DNA of 64,000 nucleotides from Pseudomonas sp. Irchel 3E20 (GTDB lineage Bacteria; Pseudomonadota; Gammaproteobacteria; Pseudomonadales; Pseudomonadaceae): NCBI RefSeq assembly GCF_900187645.1, contig NZ_FYEE01000007.1, positions 1-64,000 on the forward strand, written 5' to 3'. The notes under the pieces were generated by a model. It searched no databases, was not told the DNA's origin, and saw only the letters and a program-made list of their open reading frames with translations. The translations under genes and the position numbers were made by a program. Below are positions 1 to 7,902 of this stretch, piece by piece (position 1 is the stretch's first letter; each line of letters opens with the position of its first letter).

Positions 1-2
1 CG

Positions 3-314
3 GTGTTGCGCAGCCCGGAAAACCACCGCTGGGTGACGGCGATGGATGTGGCGGTGGGGCAGGGAAAATGTTTGGACGATCCGCATATTCGTGAGGTGCT
101 GATTGCGGTGGCGGATTGGCGGGTGGATGAAAAAGCATACAAAGATGGGCTGACCCAAATGCCAGGTTGGCCAAAGCTCAGCGCGCAGGCGCGAGCCTTG
201 GTCACTGCCAATTTCCGTTACTACCAATACGGAACATTTCCCTCTCCTGAGCTGGTGCCCATGACGCCGCCCCCATTGGTCAGAAGACCCGGCCACACAG
301 GAGGTCAATCATGA
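3..314 (+). CDS. C-terminal part of a probable T6SS lipase effector (Tle3-like), cut by window edge
   Basis: Reading frame open from the window edge; the GTG at 3 is unlikely to be the true start, so these 103 residues are taken as the C-terminus of a longer protein. The stretch HRWVTAMDVAVGQG followed by CLDDP and ADWR resembles, from memory, the C-terminal end of T6SS phospholipase effectors of the Tle3 type (DUF3274). The stop overlaps the next start by 4 bp (ATGA), so the genes are translationally coupled. Downstream lie a DUF2875 remnant and a PAAR gene, the kind of partners found next to tle3 in P. aeruginosa. The neighbours support the T6SS assignment more strongly than the fragment itself does. 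The catalytic part is outside the window. Confidence 0.5.
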   Translation: MLRSPENHRWVTAMDVAVGQGKCLDDPHIREVLIAVADWRVDEKAYKDGLTQMPGWPKLSAQARALVTANFRYYQYGTFPSPELVPMTPPPLVRRPGHTGGQS

Positions 315-738
315 GCAGCCGGCCGCGCTTAAAGGCTTTCCTCTGGACCGGGTTCGTACTGGTTCTCGGTTGGCTGACGTTCGTGACCTATCAAGCGATC
401 ACGTACTTAGAGACAGACGAAATGACGATGAGAAACATTGCGCCACCCACCCTCGTTGGCCTGGCTGCCGTATGCGGTGTCGTGGCGTTGCTGTATGGCG
501 CGGTGTGGGGTGGCAAGGCCCTGATGCAGTGGGTCAATCCAAGGCTGGCGGTTACGCAACCGGCGCCACTGACCGCCGAGCAAATCGCGGAGCGCGAACG
601 GACCTATGCGCTGGAAATCAGGGCGGTGGGGCCACCGTGCAAATGGTCCGCCCGCCCGACGCAGCCACCAAAGCCCACAACGCGAAAACCCGCTGGGCCG
701 ACCCCTTCCTTTTCGGCGCACCGGGAGTGACGCAATGA
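311..738 (+). pseudogene. DUF2875 (Tla3-like T6SS effector adaptor) with internal deletion and frame change
   Basis: The frame starting at ATG 311 encodes two N-terminal membrane segments (about residues 9-30 and 45-70) and runs through ERERTYALEIR, typical of the start of DUF2875 proteins. It then turns at about position 620 into a low-complexity proline/arginine tail ending at 730. In the next frame, 622-738 reads GGATVQMVRPPDAATKAHN and then AKTRWADPF, which looks like the C-terminal end of DUF2875 proteins. That frame's TGA (736-738) overlaps the PAAR start (ATGA at 735), the expected coupling for the ancestral stop. The simplest reading is an internal deletion that removed most of the gene (family members are several hundred residues, from memory) and joined the ends out of frame. 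A 139-residue membrane protein could still be made. In P. aeruginosa Tla3 helps load Tle3 onto VgrG2b. Confidence 0.65.
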
Positions 739-1004
739 AGCACCCCGTTTGTTTAGGCGACGCCACCAGCAGTGGCGGCAAGGTTATCGAGTGCCAGCTT
801 GCCGGCACTCATCAGATCAACGGCAAAACCGTCGCTGTGCTTGGCGACAAAGCCACCTGCCCGCTGCATTTAGGCATCTACGCGTTTACACAGGGCCACC
901 CCCATCGGCGCATGAACGGTCTGAGTGTGGTGATGGATGGGCATCGGCTGGCATGCGGCTGCCTTGGGCTTGCAAGCCATGGGGCCAGCGTGCGGGTTGA
1001 ATGA
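735..1004 (+). CDS. PAAR domain protein (T6SS spike tip)
   Basis: An 89-residue protein that is essentially one PAAR domain: it opens CLGDATSSGGKV, continues with a second glycine-rich turn (VLGDKATCP) and closes with a G-rich C-terminal part with cysteines. PAAR proteins sit on the VgrG trimer tip and sharpen the T6SS spike, often carrying or recruiting effectors. The ATG at 735 overlaps the stop of the preceding DUF2875 remnant by 4 bp. The 270-bp frame is intact, so the tip protein may still work although its upstream adaptor looks broken. No C-terminal toxin extension is present. Confidence 0.85.
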   Translation: MKHPVCLGDATSSGGKVIECQLAGTHQINGKTVAVLGDKATCPLHLGIYAFTQGHPHRRMNGLSVVMDGHRLACGCLGLASHGASVRVE

Positions 1005-1035
1005 CTGCGCTACGGTGTTCAATCGATCTGTGCAC

Positions 1036-1065
1036 AAGGCCCGCATCCCGATGGATATAGGCCTT
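1036..1065. terminator. Weak hairpin between PAAR and DUF2165 genes
   Basis: AAGGCC (1036-1041) and GGCCTT (1060-1065) can pair around an 18-base loop, followed on the plus strand by T-rich sequence. It lies in the 79-bp convergent gap and could end transcription of the T6SS genes, but the long loop and short stem make this a weak call. Confidence 0.25.
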
Positions 1066-1083
1066 TATTGTTGGGTGCAGGCC

Positions 1084-1584
1084 TCACCCCTGGCCCACAT
1101 CCCCGTCCGGCTGATTAAGAAAGATCAGTACTCCCAGGATCGCCATGTAGAAGCGGAACGCGGCGTTTTGGCCGTTCCAGGTGGGGGATTGCCACATCAT
1201 GAACCACTCGGCGCCGATCACCATGAAGCCGAAGAACCACAGCATGAAGCCCACCGTGAGGCCGGCCAACGCGTATTTTTTGGCGCGGTTGAAGCCGCTG
1301 CCGTGGCTGTGCCGTGCGCGCCATAACATCAGCGCGCCCCAGCCCAGCAGGGCGGCGGTGAGGGCTTCGGTGGCGATTATCAGGGCATAAGCCGCGTGCC
1401 AGAGCCAAGGGGTGTGGATGGCGCGGTGCAGTTCGCTGTTGTCGGCGAACAGGGTGTCCATGCTCAGCACATGGCGCACGAAGGCGAAGTTGGAGCCGTA
1501 GTCGGTGAGGTTGTTAAGCATCGCGAGAAAGGCGAAGGCCGCGAGGGCAAGGGTCATGGCGATTTTTGCGTAGCGTGTGGTCAT
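1084..1584 (-). CDS. DUF2165 family small integral membrane protein
   Basis: A 166-residue protein with four hydrophobic segments: an N-terminal one (residues 5-25), one around YALIIATEALTAALLGW, one at LTVGFMLWFFGFMVIG and one near the C-terminus (FYMAILGVLIFLN). This arrangement, with the WFFGFMVIGAEWFMMWQS block, is typical of DUF2165, a family of unknown function common in Proteobacteria. The start at 1584 (MTTRYAKIA) was chosen; an in-frame ATG at 1602 would add six residues. It is convergent with the PAAR gene and downstream of metY on the same strand, separated from it by a REP-like palindrome, so co-transcription is uncertain. Confidence 0.8.
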   Translation of the reverse strand: MTTRYAKIAMTLALAAFAFLAMLNNLTDYGSNFAFVRHVLSMDTLFADNSELHRAIHTPWLWHAAYALIIATEALTAALLGWGALMLWRARHSHGSGFNRAKKYALAGLTVGFMLWFFGFMVIGAEWFMMWQSPTWNGQNAAFRFYMAILGVLIFLNQPDGDVGQG

Positions 1585-1786
1585 GGCGTGGGGTCCATCC
1601 ATTGGCAGGTAATGGACGACGCTAGCAGGCCGGGATTTTGGCGGTTGGGCAAGAAAGCCGCCATTTGTAGGCGGGGAATTACGAAAGTGTAAGGGTGGTT
1701 GTCATGTGTCGCCGGGTAAGTCCCAGGTGTGTGTGGGATTGCTCCGGTTGAGTCAAGGCACGGCCTGAATCTGCTGTAGCCGTTGT

Positions 1787-1816
1787 TGTAGCAAGCGGGC
1801 TTGCCCGCTTGCTACA
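1787..1816. repeat. Solo REP-like perfect palindrome
   Basis: TGTAGCAAGCGGGC (1787-1800), a TT loop, and GCCCGCTTGCTACA (1803-1816) form a perfect 14-bp stem. The same GTAGCAAGCG arm recurs in the pair at 39673-39770. It sits just downstream of metY, where it could act as a transcript end or mRNA-stabilising hairpin. REP elements with this core are common in P. fluorescens-group genomes. Confidence 0.8.
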
Positions 1817-1831
1817 GCGCGAAGGGGAGCG

Positions 1832-3100
1832 TCAGGCGCGCAGGGCTTGTTGCAGGTCTTCGAGGAGGTCTTCGATGGCCTCGATGCCGACCGAGAGGCG
1901 GATCATTTCCGGTTTGACCCCGGCCTTGGCCTGCTCGGCTTCGTTCATTTGCCGGTGGGTGGTGGAAGCCGGGTGGCAGGCCAAGGATTTGGCGTCGCCG
2001 ATGTTGACCAGGCGTTTGAAGATTTGCAGGGCGTCGTAGAAGCGCACGCCGGCCTCGTAGCCGCCCTTGAGGCCGAAAGAAAGGATCGCCGAGGGCTTGC
2101 CCTGCATGTATTTGAGCGCCAGTTCATGGTGCGGATGGTCGCTCAGGCCGGCGTAGCTGACCCACGCCACTTGCTCGTGGTCCTTGAGGAACTGCGCCAC
2201 TTTGAGGGCGTTTTCGGTGTGGCGTTCCATGCGCAGGGCCAGGGTTTCCAGGCCTTGCAGCAGCAGGAATGCGTTCATTGGCGCCAGGGCCGCGCCGGTA
2301 TTGCGCAGGGGCACGGTGCGGGCGCGGGCGATAAAGGCCGCCGGGCCGAACTTTTCGGTGTACACCACGCCGTGGTAGGCCGGTTCAGGGGTGTTGAGGC
2401 CGGGGAATTTTTCCGGGTAGTCGGCCCAGGGGAAGGTGCCGCCATCGACGATCACGCCGCCCAGGGAGTTGCCGTGGCCGCCCACGTATTTGGTCACCGA
2501 GTGCACGACGATGTCGGCACCGAACTGGATCGGTTTGCACAGGATGGGCGTAGCCACGGTGTTGTCCACCATCAGCGGCACGCCACGGGCGTGGGCAACG
2601 TCGGCCAGGGCCTGGAGATCGATGATGTTGCCCGCTGGGTTGCCGATGCTCTCGCAGTACACCAGTTTGGTGTTGTCATCGATCAGTTCGGCGATGGCCT
2701 CGGCGCTGTCGTCGCGGGCGAAGCGCACATCGACGCCGAAGCTGGGCAGCAAGTGGGCGAACAGGGTGTAGGTGCCGCCATAGAGTTGCGGCGTGGTGAC
2801 GATGTTGTCGCCGGCACGGGTCAGGGTCTGGATCGCGTAGTGGATCGCGGCGCTGCCGGCCGAGACGGCCAGGCCCGCGATGCCGCCTTCGAGGGCGGCG
2901 AGGCGTTGCTCCAGCACGTCGTTGGTCGGGTTCATGATCCGCGTGTAGATGTTGCCAGGTACGTCAAGATTGAACAGGTCGGCGCCGTGCTGAGCGTTAT
3001 CGAACTCGAAAGCGACGTTCTGGTAAATGGGCACGGCCACGGCTTTGGTGGTGGGGTCGGATTTGAAGCCGTGGTGCAGGGCGATGGTGGCGTCTTTCAT
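1832..3100 (-). CDS. metY: O-acetylhomoserine sulfhydrylase (aminocarboxypropyltransferase)
   Basis: A 422-residue PLP enzyme of the Cys/Met metabolism family. It replaces the acetyl group of O-acetylhomoserine with sulfide to give homocysteine, in methionine synthesis, and members are often also annotated as cysteine synthase. The PLP lysine is K204 in VHSVTKYVGGHG; the substrate-loop region YQNVAFEF and the MVDNTVATP strand with the PLP-binding Asp are also visible. Length (about 420-430) fits MetY rather than the shorter O-succinylhomoserine enzyme MetZ. The start is fixed by a strong Shine-Dalgarno (AAGGAGGT) about ten bases upstream. Divergent from rlmJ with a 258-bp gap that should hold both promoters. 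Confidence 0.92.
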   Translation of the reverse strand: MKDATIALHHGFKSDPTTKAVAVPIYQNVAFEFDNAQHGADLFNLDVPGNIYTRIMNPTNDVLEQRLAALEGGIAGLAVSAGSAAIHYAIQTLTRAGDNIVTTPQLYGGTYTLFAHLLPSFGVDVRFARDDSAEAIAELIDDNTKLVYCESIGNPAGNIIDLQALADVAHARGVPLMVDNTVATPILCKPIQFGADIVVHSVTKYVGGHGNSLGGVIVDGGTFPWADYPEKFPGLNTPEPAYHGVVYTEKFGPAAFIARARTVPLRNTGAALAPMNAFLLLQGLETLALRMERHTENALKVAQFLKDHEQVAWVSYAGLSDHPHHELALKYMQGKPSAILSFGLKGGYEAGVRFYDALQIFKRLVNIGDAKSLACHPASTTHRQMNEAEQAKAGVKPEMIRLSVGIEAIEDLLEDLQQALRA

Positions 3101-3358
3101 GAGTGGGTATGACCTCCTTGGATTGGGTGGGGGCTCCGGGCGTGGGGAGCGGGGTTGTTGGCGATAGTTTCAGCGTGCCGTGCAGGTAATACCCCGTTGG
3201 CTGGCTGGTGGGCAAGCTTAGTCCTACAGAATCTATGGACTTTACTTAGATTATTTTCAGAAATGCCCCCGTGTTTACGGCATAAGCGTCACCTGACGCG
3301 CAGCCCTGCACGTTTGTGCCGGTAAAAGGTAAACTCCGCCCCCTGCGCAGGAGCAACC

Positions 3359-4195
3359 ATGAACTATCGTCACGCCTTCCACGCCGGCAACCACGCCGAC
3401 GTCTTCAAACACCTGACCTTGACCCGCCTCATCGCCCTGATGTCGCGCAAGGAGCAGCCGTTCGCCTACCTCGACACCCACGCCGGGATCGGCCTGTACG
3501 ACCTGCAGGGCGACCAGGCCAGCCGTACCGGCGAGTACCTGGAAGGCATCGCGCGGCTGTGGGGCGAGGCGGACCTGCCGCCGCTGGCCGCCGACTATAT
3601 GCGCGTGCTGCACGAGATGAACCCCGATGGCCAATTGCGCTACTACCCCGGCTCTCCAGAGCTGGCGCGGCGCCTGACCCGCCCTCAGGACCGCGTGTTG
3701 CTCAACGAGAAACACCCCGAGGACGGTGTGTTGCTCAAGGACAACATGAAGGGCGACCGCCGGGTGAAGGTTCACCTGGGCGAGGGCTGGCACGTGCCAC
3801 GGGCCATGCTGCCGGTGCCGGAGAAGCGGGCGGTGATGCTGATCGACCCGCCGTTCGAGCAACTCGACGAAATGCAGCGCTGCGCCGCGTCCCTCAAGGA
3901 AGCAGTGGGGCGCATGCGCCAGACCGTCGCGGCGATCTGGTACCCGGTCAAGGACCAGCGTGCCCTGCGTCGCTTCTACCAGGACCTGGCCGGAACCGGT
4001 GCGCCGAAGTTGCTGCGGGTGGAGTTGCTGGTGCATCCGCTGGACACGCCCAGCAGCCTCAATGGCTCGGGGCTGGCCATCGCCAACCCGCCGTGGGGCC
4101 TGGAAGAGGAACTGCGCGAGTTGCTGCCGTGGCTATCCAAGAAACTGGGCCAGACCCAGGGCGGGTGGCAGATGGATTGGCTTATTGAGGAATAA
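3359..4195 (+). CDS. rlmJ: 23S rRNA (adenine(2030)-N6)-methyltransferase
   Basis: 278 residues, the usual RlmJ length. The protein begins MNYRHAFHAGNHADVFKH, the family hallmark, followed by the SAM-binding segment YLDTHAGIGLYDL (about 37-49) and the catalytic DPPFEQ motif at D163-Q168. It methylates A2030 of 23S rRNA in the cytoplasm and is not essential in E. coli. An AGGAG ribosome site lies just upstream of the ATG. Monocistronic; it converges on msrA across a 79-bp gap that contains an AGCGGCAAG inverted repeat. Confidence 0.95.
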   Translation: MNYRHAFHAGNHADVFKHLTLTRLIALMSRKEQPFAYLDTHAGIGLYDLQGDQASRTGEYLEGIARLWGEADLPPLAADYMRVLHEMNPDGQLRYYPGSPELARRLTRPQDRVLLNEKHPEDGVLLKDNMKGDRRVKVHLGEGWHVPRAMLPVPEKRAVMLIDPPFEQLDEMQRCAASLKEAVGRMRQTVAAIWYPVKDQRALRRFYQDLAGTGAPKLLRVELLVHPLDTPSSLNGSGLAIANPPWGLEEELRELLPWLSKKLGQTQGGWQMDWLIEE

Positions 4196-4203
4196 GAGTG
4201 GTG

Positions 4204-4267
4204 AGCGGCAAGTTTCAAGCGGCAAGTAGGGGGAGGAACCCGCGCTTGCAGCGTTTAGCTTGCCGCT
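4204..4267. repeat. Inverted repeat AGCGGCAAG/CTTGCCGCT between rlmJ and msrA
   Basis: AGCGGCAAG at 4204-4212 pairs with CTTGCCGCT at 4259-4267, with a second direct copy of AAGCGGCAAGTA just inside the left arm. A closely similar element lies at 49415-49473. Both fill the gap between convergent genes, so a role as bidirectional transcript end is plausible, but there is no clear U-tract. Confidence 0.7.
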
Positions 4268-4274
4268 GCGATCT

Positions 4275-4922
4275 TCAGATCGGGCAGGTCACGCCCGTGC
4301 CGCCGATCCCGCAATAGCCCTGGGGGTTTTTCGCCAGGTACTGCTGGTGGTAGGCCTCGGCGAAGTACACGGTCGGCGCTTCGTCAATTTGCGTAGTGAT
4401 ATCGCCCAGGCCGGCCTTGGTCAGCGCTTGCTGATAGGCCTGTGCGCTGGCTTTTGCCGCGTCCAGTTGTTCTGGCGTGGTGGCGTAGATCACCGAGCGG
4501 TATTGGCTGCCGATGTCATTGCCCTGGCGCATGCCCTGGGTTGGGTTGTGCAGTTCCCAGAACATTTTCAACAGATCTTCGTACTTGAGTTTGGCCTGGT
4601 CGTAGACCACCAGCACCACTTCGCTGTGGCCGGTCATGCCCGAGCAGACTTCTTCGTAGGTCGGGTTCGGCGTGAAGCCGCCGGCATAGCCGACCACGGT
4701 GCTGACCACGCCGTCGCGTTGCCAGAATTTGCGTTCTGCGCCCCAGAAACAGCCGAGGCCAAAGATCGCAAACCCCACATCGTCCATAAACGGACCCAGC
4801 AGCGGGTTACCGTTGACGAAGTGCGTCTCGGGCAGTTTCATCGGGGTTTCGCGCCCGGGCAGGGCTTGTTCTTTGGTTGGAAGCACGTTTTTGTTCACCA
4901 GGATTTCCGAGCGCAAGACCAT
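4275..4922 (-). CDS. msrA: Peptide-methionine (S)-S-oxide reductase
   Basis: 215 residues. The catalytic motif GCFWGAE begins at residue 57 with the reactive cysteine C58. An N-terminal extension of about 50 residues precedes the core, as in other pseudomonad MsrA proteins, and the C-terminus ends [11 protein letters not shown] with a resolving-type cysteine. It repairs methionine-S-sulfoxide in oxidised proteins using thioredoxin. It lies downstream of dipA but reads the same way, 70 bp from the dipA stop on its upstream side. The order msrA-dipA-aceF-aceE matches PAO1 from memory apart from the phosphatase insertion. Confidence 0.95.
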   Translation of the reverse strand: MVLRSEILVNKNVLPTKEQALPGRETPMKLPETHFVNGNPLLGPFMDDVGFAIFGLGCFWGAERKFWQRDGVVSTVVGYAGGFTPNPTYEEVCSGMTGHSEVVLVVYDQAKLKYEDLLKMFWELHNPTQGMRQGNDIGSQYRSVIYATTPEQLDAAKASAQAYQQALTKAGLGDITTQIDEAPTVYFAEAYHQQYLAKNPQGYCGIGGTGVTCPI

Positions 4923-4992
4923 GTTCAGTCCCCTCAGTCAGGTTGAGTTGTAAATAGACAGACCGCCAGTGTGCCCGAGTGTTACCGCGCTG

Positions 4993-7686
4993 TCAGGCGA
5001 TTGGGCCGCGGGGGTAGCGCTTGAGCTTCTCCACCAGCTCTGCGCCGGGGATGGGCCGGTCGAACAGGTAGCCCTGGCCGACGTCGCAGCGGTGGCGGCG
5101 CAGGAAGGCCAGTTGCTCGGCGGTTTCGATGCCTTCGGCGACGACCTTGAGCTTGAGGTTGTGGGCCATGGCGATCACTGCGGAGGTGATTTCCATGTCG
5201 TCCTGGTTGTCCGGGATTTCGTTGATGAAGCTACGATCGATCTTGATGATGTCGATCGGGAATTTCTTCAGGTAACTCAGCGACGAATAGCCGGTGCCGA
5301 AGTCGTCCATGGCCAGGGTCAGGCCCAGTTTTTTGAGCTGGTCCAGTTGCTGGTGGGTGTCTTCCGTGGCTTCGAGCAGCAAGCCCTCGGTCAGCTCCAG
5401 CTCCAGCAGCGAGGGCGGCAGTTGCTCTTCCTTGAGGATACTGGCGATGGAGGCCACCAGGTCCGGGTCGGAAAACTGCTTGGGTGACAGGTTGATCGCC
5501 ACTTGCAGGTTGCCCAGGCCACTGGCGGTCAGTTGTTTGCTCATGCGGCAGGCCTGGCGGGCGATCCATTTGCCGATCGGGATGATGAGCCCGGTTTCTT
5601 CGGCGACGCTGATGAATTGGTCGGGGCGGATCATGCCCTTTTCCGGGTGGTTCCAGCGCAGCAGTGCTTCCATGCCCAGCAGGCGGCCGCTGCGCAGGCA
5701 CAGCTTGGGCTGGTAGAACACGTCCAGTTCGTTCTGGGTCAGGGCGCGGCGCAGGTTGTTTTCCACGAACAGCTTGTAGCTGGCTTCGGCGTTCAGCGCC
5801 TCGGTGAACACCTGCACCTGATGCTTGCCGTTGGCCTTGGCCTTGTGCAGCGCCAGGCCGGCGTTGCGCATCAGGGTTTGCGGGTCGCGGCCGTGCAGGG
5901 GCGCGCAGGCCAGGCCCACAGAGCCGGTGACGCTGATGAGTTGGTTGTCGACGAACATCGGTTTGTCGAGGGTCATCAGCAACTGGCTGGCCACTTGCTG
6001 GCCGCCTTCGAGGTCGGTGTTGTCCAGCAGCACCGCGAACTCGTTACTGGCAAACCGCGCCAGGCTGCCAGTGGGGCTCAGGCTATTGCGCAGGCGCCGG
6101 GCCAGGCTTATCAGCAACTTGTCGCCGGTCTGGTGGCCGAGGCTGTCGTTGATCCGTTTGAAGTTGTCGATGTCTACCAGCAGCAGGCTGATGGGCGTAT
6201 CGCTGTCGCGGGCGAAGCGCTCGTCCAGGTTGCGGATGAAGGCGGGGCGGTTACCCAGGTTGGTCAGGTTGTCGGTGTAGGCCAGGCGTTCGATGCGCTG
6301 CTGGGCGAGCTTGGTTTGGGTGATGTCTTCGTAAATGCCGATGTAGTGGGTCAGCTCGCGGTTGTCGCCATACACCTTGGAGATGGACAACTGGCCCCAG
6401 TAGGGCTCCAGGTTTTTGCGTCGGCTCTTGAATTCGCCCTGCCAACTGTTGCTCTTGACCAGGTTGGACTGGGCGTCGAACAGCAATTCGCTGAGATTCT
6501 CCAGCGCCGGCAGCTCCGAGAGCTTGTGGCCGTGGACTTCTTCGGTGCTGTACTGGGTGATCGCGGTGAAACTGGGGTTGACGTACTCCACCACGCCCTC
6601 GCTGCTGACCAGCAAAAAGGCGTTGGCGCTCTGCTCGACGGCGCGCTGGAACAGGTGCAGGGCGCTGGTGGCGGTGCGGCGGTTGTGGTTGTTGATGACC
6701 TGGGCGAACTGGTCGGCCAATTCGCCGGCAAAAGCGATTTCGTCGGACTGCCAGGCGCGGGTTACGCCGGTCTGTTCCAGGCACAGCACGCCGACGACCT
6801 GGCCATCGACGCGGATGCTGGCGTCGAGCAGGGCGTTCACATCCCGCGGGCGCAGGCTTTCGGCCATCTCCCGGGTGCGTGGGTCGCGCATGGCGTTGTT
6901 GGCGTCGATGGCGCGGCTGGTGTGCAGGGCTTCGAGGTAACTTGGGAAGCCGCTGGCGTCGAGCGGCGCCGGCACGCGGTACTCCTGGGAGCTGCGGTTG
7001 TAGGCCGAGATTGGCACCAGTTGCTGGCCCTCGAGGTTCCAGATACTGGCGCTGTCGATCTGGTAGATGTCGCAGGCGCTGCGGGTAATCAGTTCGGCCG
7101 CTTCTTGCAGCGAATTGCCGGTGCTGTAGCGCTGGCGAGCCAGCAGCAGGATCAGCTCTTGCTGGGCGCGCACGCGCTCCAGGTGTTGGAGTTGCTCCTG
7201 CTGGGCGCGCTGGTTGAGTTCCAGGGCAATTTGCAGGCGGCTGTTCTGGGTTTCCAGGTCCAGGCACGGGGTGGTGGCGATGCCGTCGAACAGACCGTCC
7301 ACCACCATCAGGTAGCCGCGCAGCAAGTGGCGATTGTGCTGCTTATAGGCTTCGCCCAACTCCAGCAGGCTCAACTCGCCCAGAGCGGTGTGCAGGGTGT
7401 AACGCACCAGATAGTGAGGGCTCTGGGCCAGTTGCTGCTGGATGGTGTCGTGCAACTGATAGCGCGCTTGCGGTTCCATCAGGCTGGCGTAGGGCGAGCC
7501 CACCAAGGCGCAGAGTTCGACGGCAGGCAGGCCGAACTGGCGTTCGCAATTGGGGTCCAGAAACAGCAGCGCCCAGCTAGCCTCATTCAGCCGCTCGAAA
7601 CGCAGCATGCCGAGCCGCGAGGGCACGGGCAACTGCGTCACTACCTCGGCCGCCAGGCGAGTGGCGACATCAGGTTGGCTTTTCAT
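4993..7686 (-). CDS. dipA: Cyclic-di-GMP phosphodiesterase DipA (GAF-PAS-GGDEF-EAL)
   Basis: 897 residues without clear membrane spans. An N-terminal sensory part is followed by a short coiled coil (near residue 155), a GAF domain (about 170-325), a PAS domain (about 340-455), a GGDEF-type domain (about 465-625) and an EAL domain (about 640-890). The GGDEF site is degenerate, reading ASNEF (codons at 6037-6051), so no diguanylate cyclase activity is expected. The EAL domain keeps EALLRW, NLSPKQF, ELTEGLL, DDFGTGYSSL, KIDRSF, AEGIET and GQGYLF, so it should hydrolyse c-di-GMP. P. aeruginosa DipA (PA5017) has the same architecture, the same degenerate motif and the same location, and is needed for biofilm dispersal. 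The symbol rests on these three matches. Confidence 0.9.
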   Translation of the reverse strand: MKSQPDVATRLAAEVVTQLPVPSRLGMLRFERLNEASWALLFLDPNCERQFGLPAVELCALVGSPYASLMEPQARYQLHDTIQQQLAQSPHYLVRYTLHTALGELSLLELGEAYKQHNRHLLRGYLMVVDGLFDGIATTPCLDLETQNSRLQIALELNQRAQQEQLQHLERVRAQQELILLLARQRYSTGNSLQEAAELITRSACDIYQIDSASIWNLEGQQLVPISAYNRSSQEYRVPAPLDASGFPSYLEALHTSRAIDANNAMRDPRTREMAESLRPRDVNALLDASIRVDGQVVGVLCLEQTGVTRAWQSDEIAFAGELADQFAQVINNHNRRTATSALHLFQRAVEQSANAFLLVSSEGVVEYVNPSFTAITQYSTEEVHGHKLSELPALENLSELLFDAQSNLVKSNSWQGEFKSRRKNLEPYWGQLSISKVYGDNRELTHYIGIYEDITQTKLAQQRIERLAYTDNLTNLGNRPAFIRNLDERFARDSDTPISLLLVDIDNFKRINDSLGHQTGDKLLISLARRLRNSLSPTGSLARFASNEFAVLLDNTDLEGGQQVASQLLMTLDKPMFVDNQLISVTGSVGLACAPLHGRDPQTLMRNAGLALHKAKANGKHQVQVFTEALNAEASYKLFVENNLRRALTQNELDVFYQPKLCLRSGRLLGMEALLRWNHPEKGMIRPDQFISVAEETGLIIPIGKWIARQACRMSKQLTASGLGNLQVAINLSPKQFSDPDLVASIASILKEEQLPPSLLELELTEGLLLEATEDTHQQLDQLKKLGLTLAMDDFGTGYSSLSYLKKFPIDIIKIDRSFINEIPDNQDDMEITSAVIAMAHNLKLKVVAEGIETAEQLAFLRRHRCDVGQGYLFDRPIPGAELVEKLKRYPRGPIA

Positions 7687-7902
7687 GGGGAAACTCGCTT
7701 CGAAAATGCTGATCGCGCCGGGCTCACGCCCTCTTTACTGTTGCCTGCGGCAAGGTTGCATGATGCACAGCAGGCTGACAAGAGAGGATGAAGGCTAAGT
7801 GCTATAACAGGCTATCGGCAGGAGAGCGGTTTTCTCCAGAACATTGCCAAAGCCTGACTCAGGTCAACGGCCGCGGGGGACCGCCGACCGGTAATCAAGG
7901 GT

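Noticed and set aside
1847..3112. 421-codon frame on the plus strand opposite metY
   Set aside because: Mirror frame of a conserved PLP enzyme with no family motif and no ribosome site.
5503..7791. 762-codon frame opposite dipA
   Set aside because: Antisense shadow of the DipA coding region; repetitive Gln/Ala/Val composition only.
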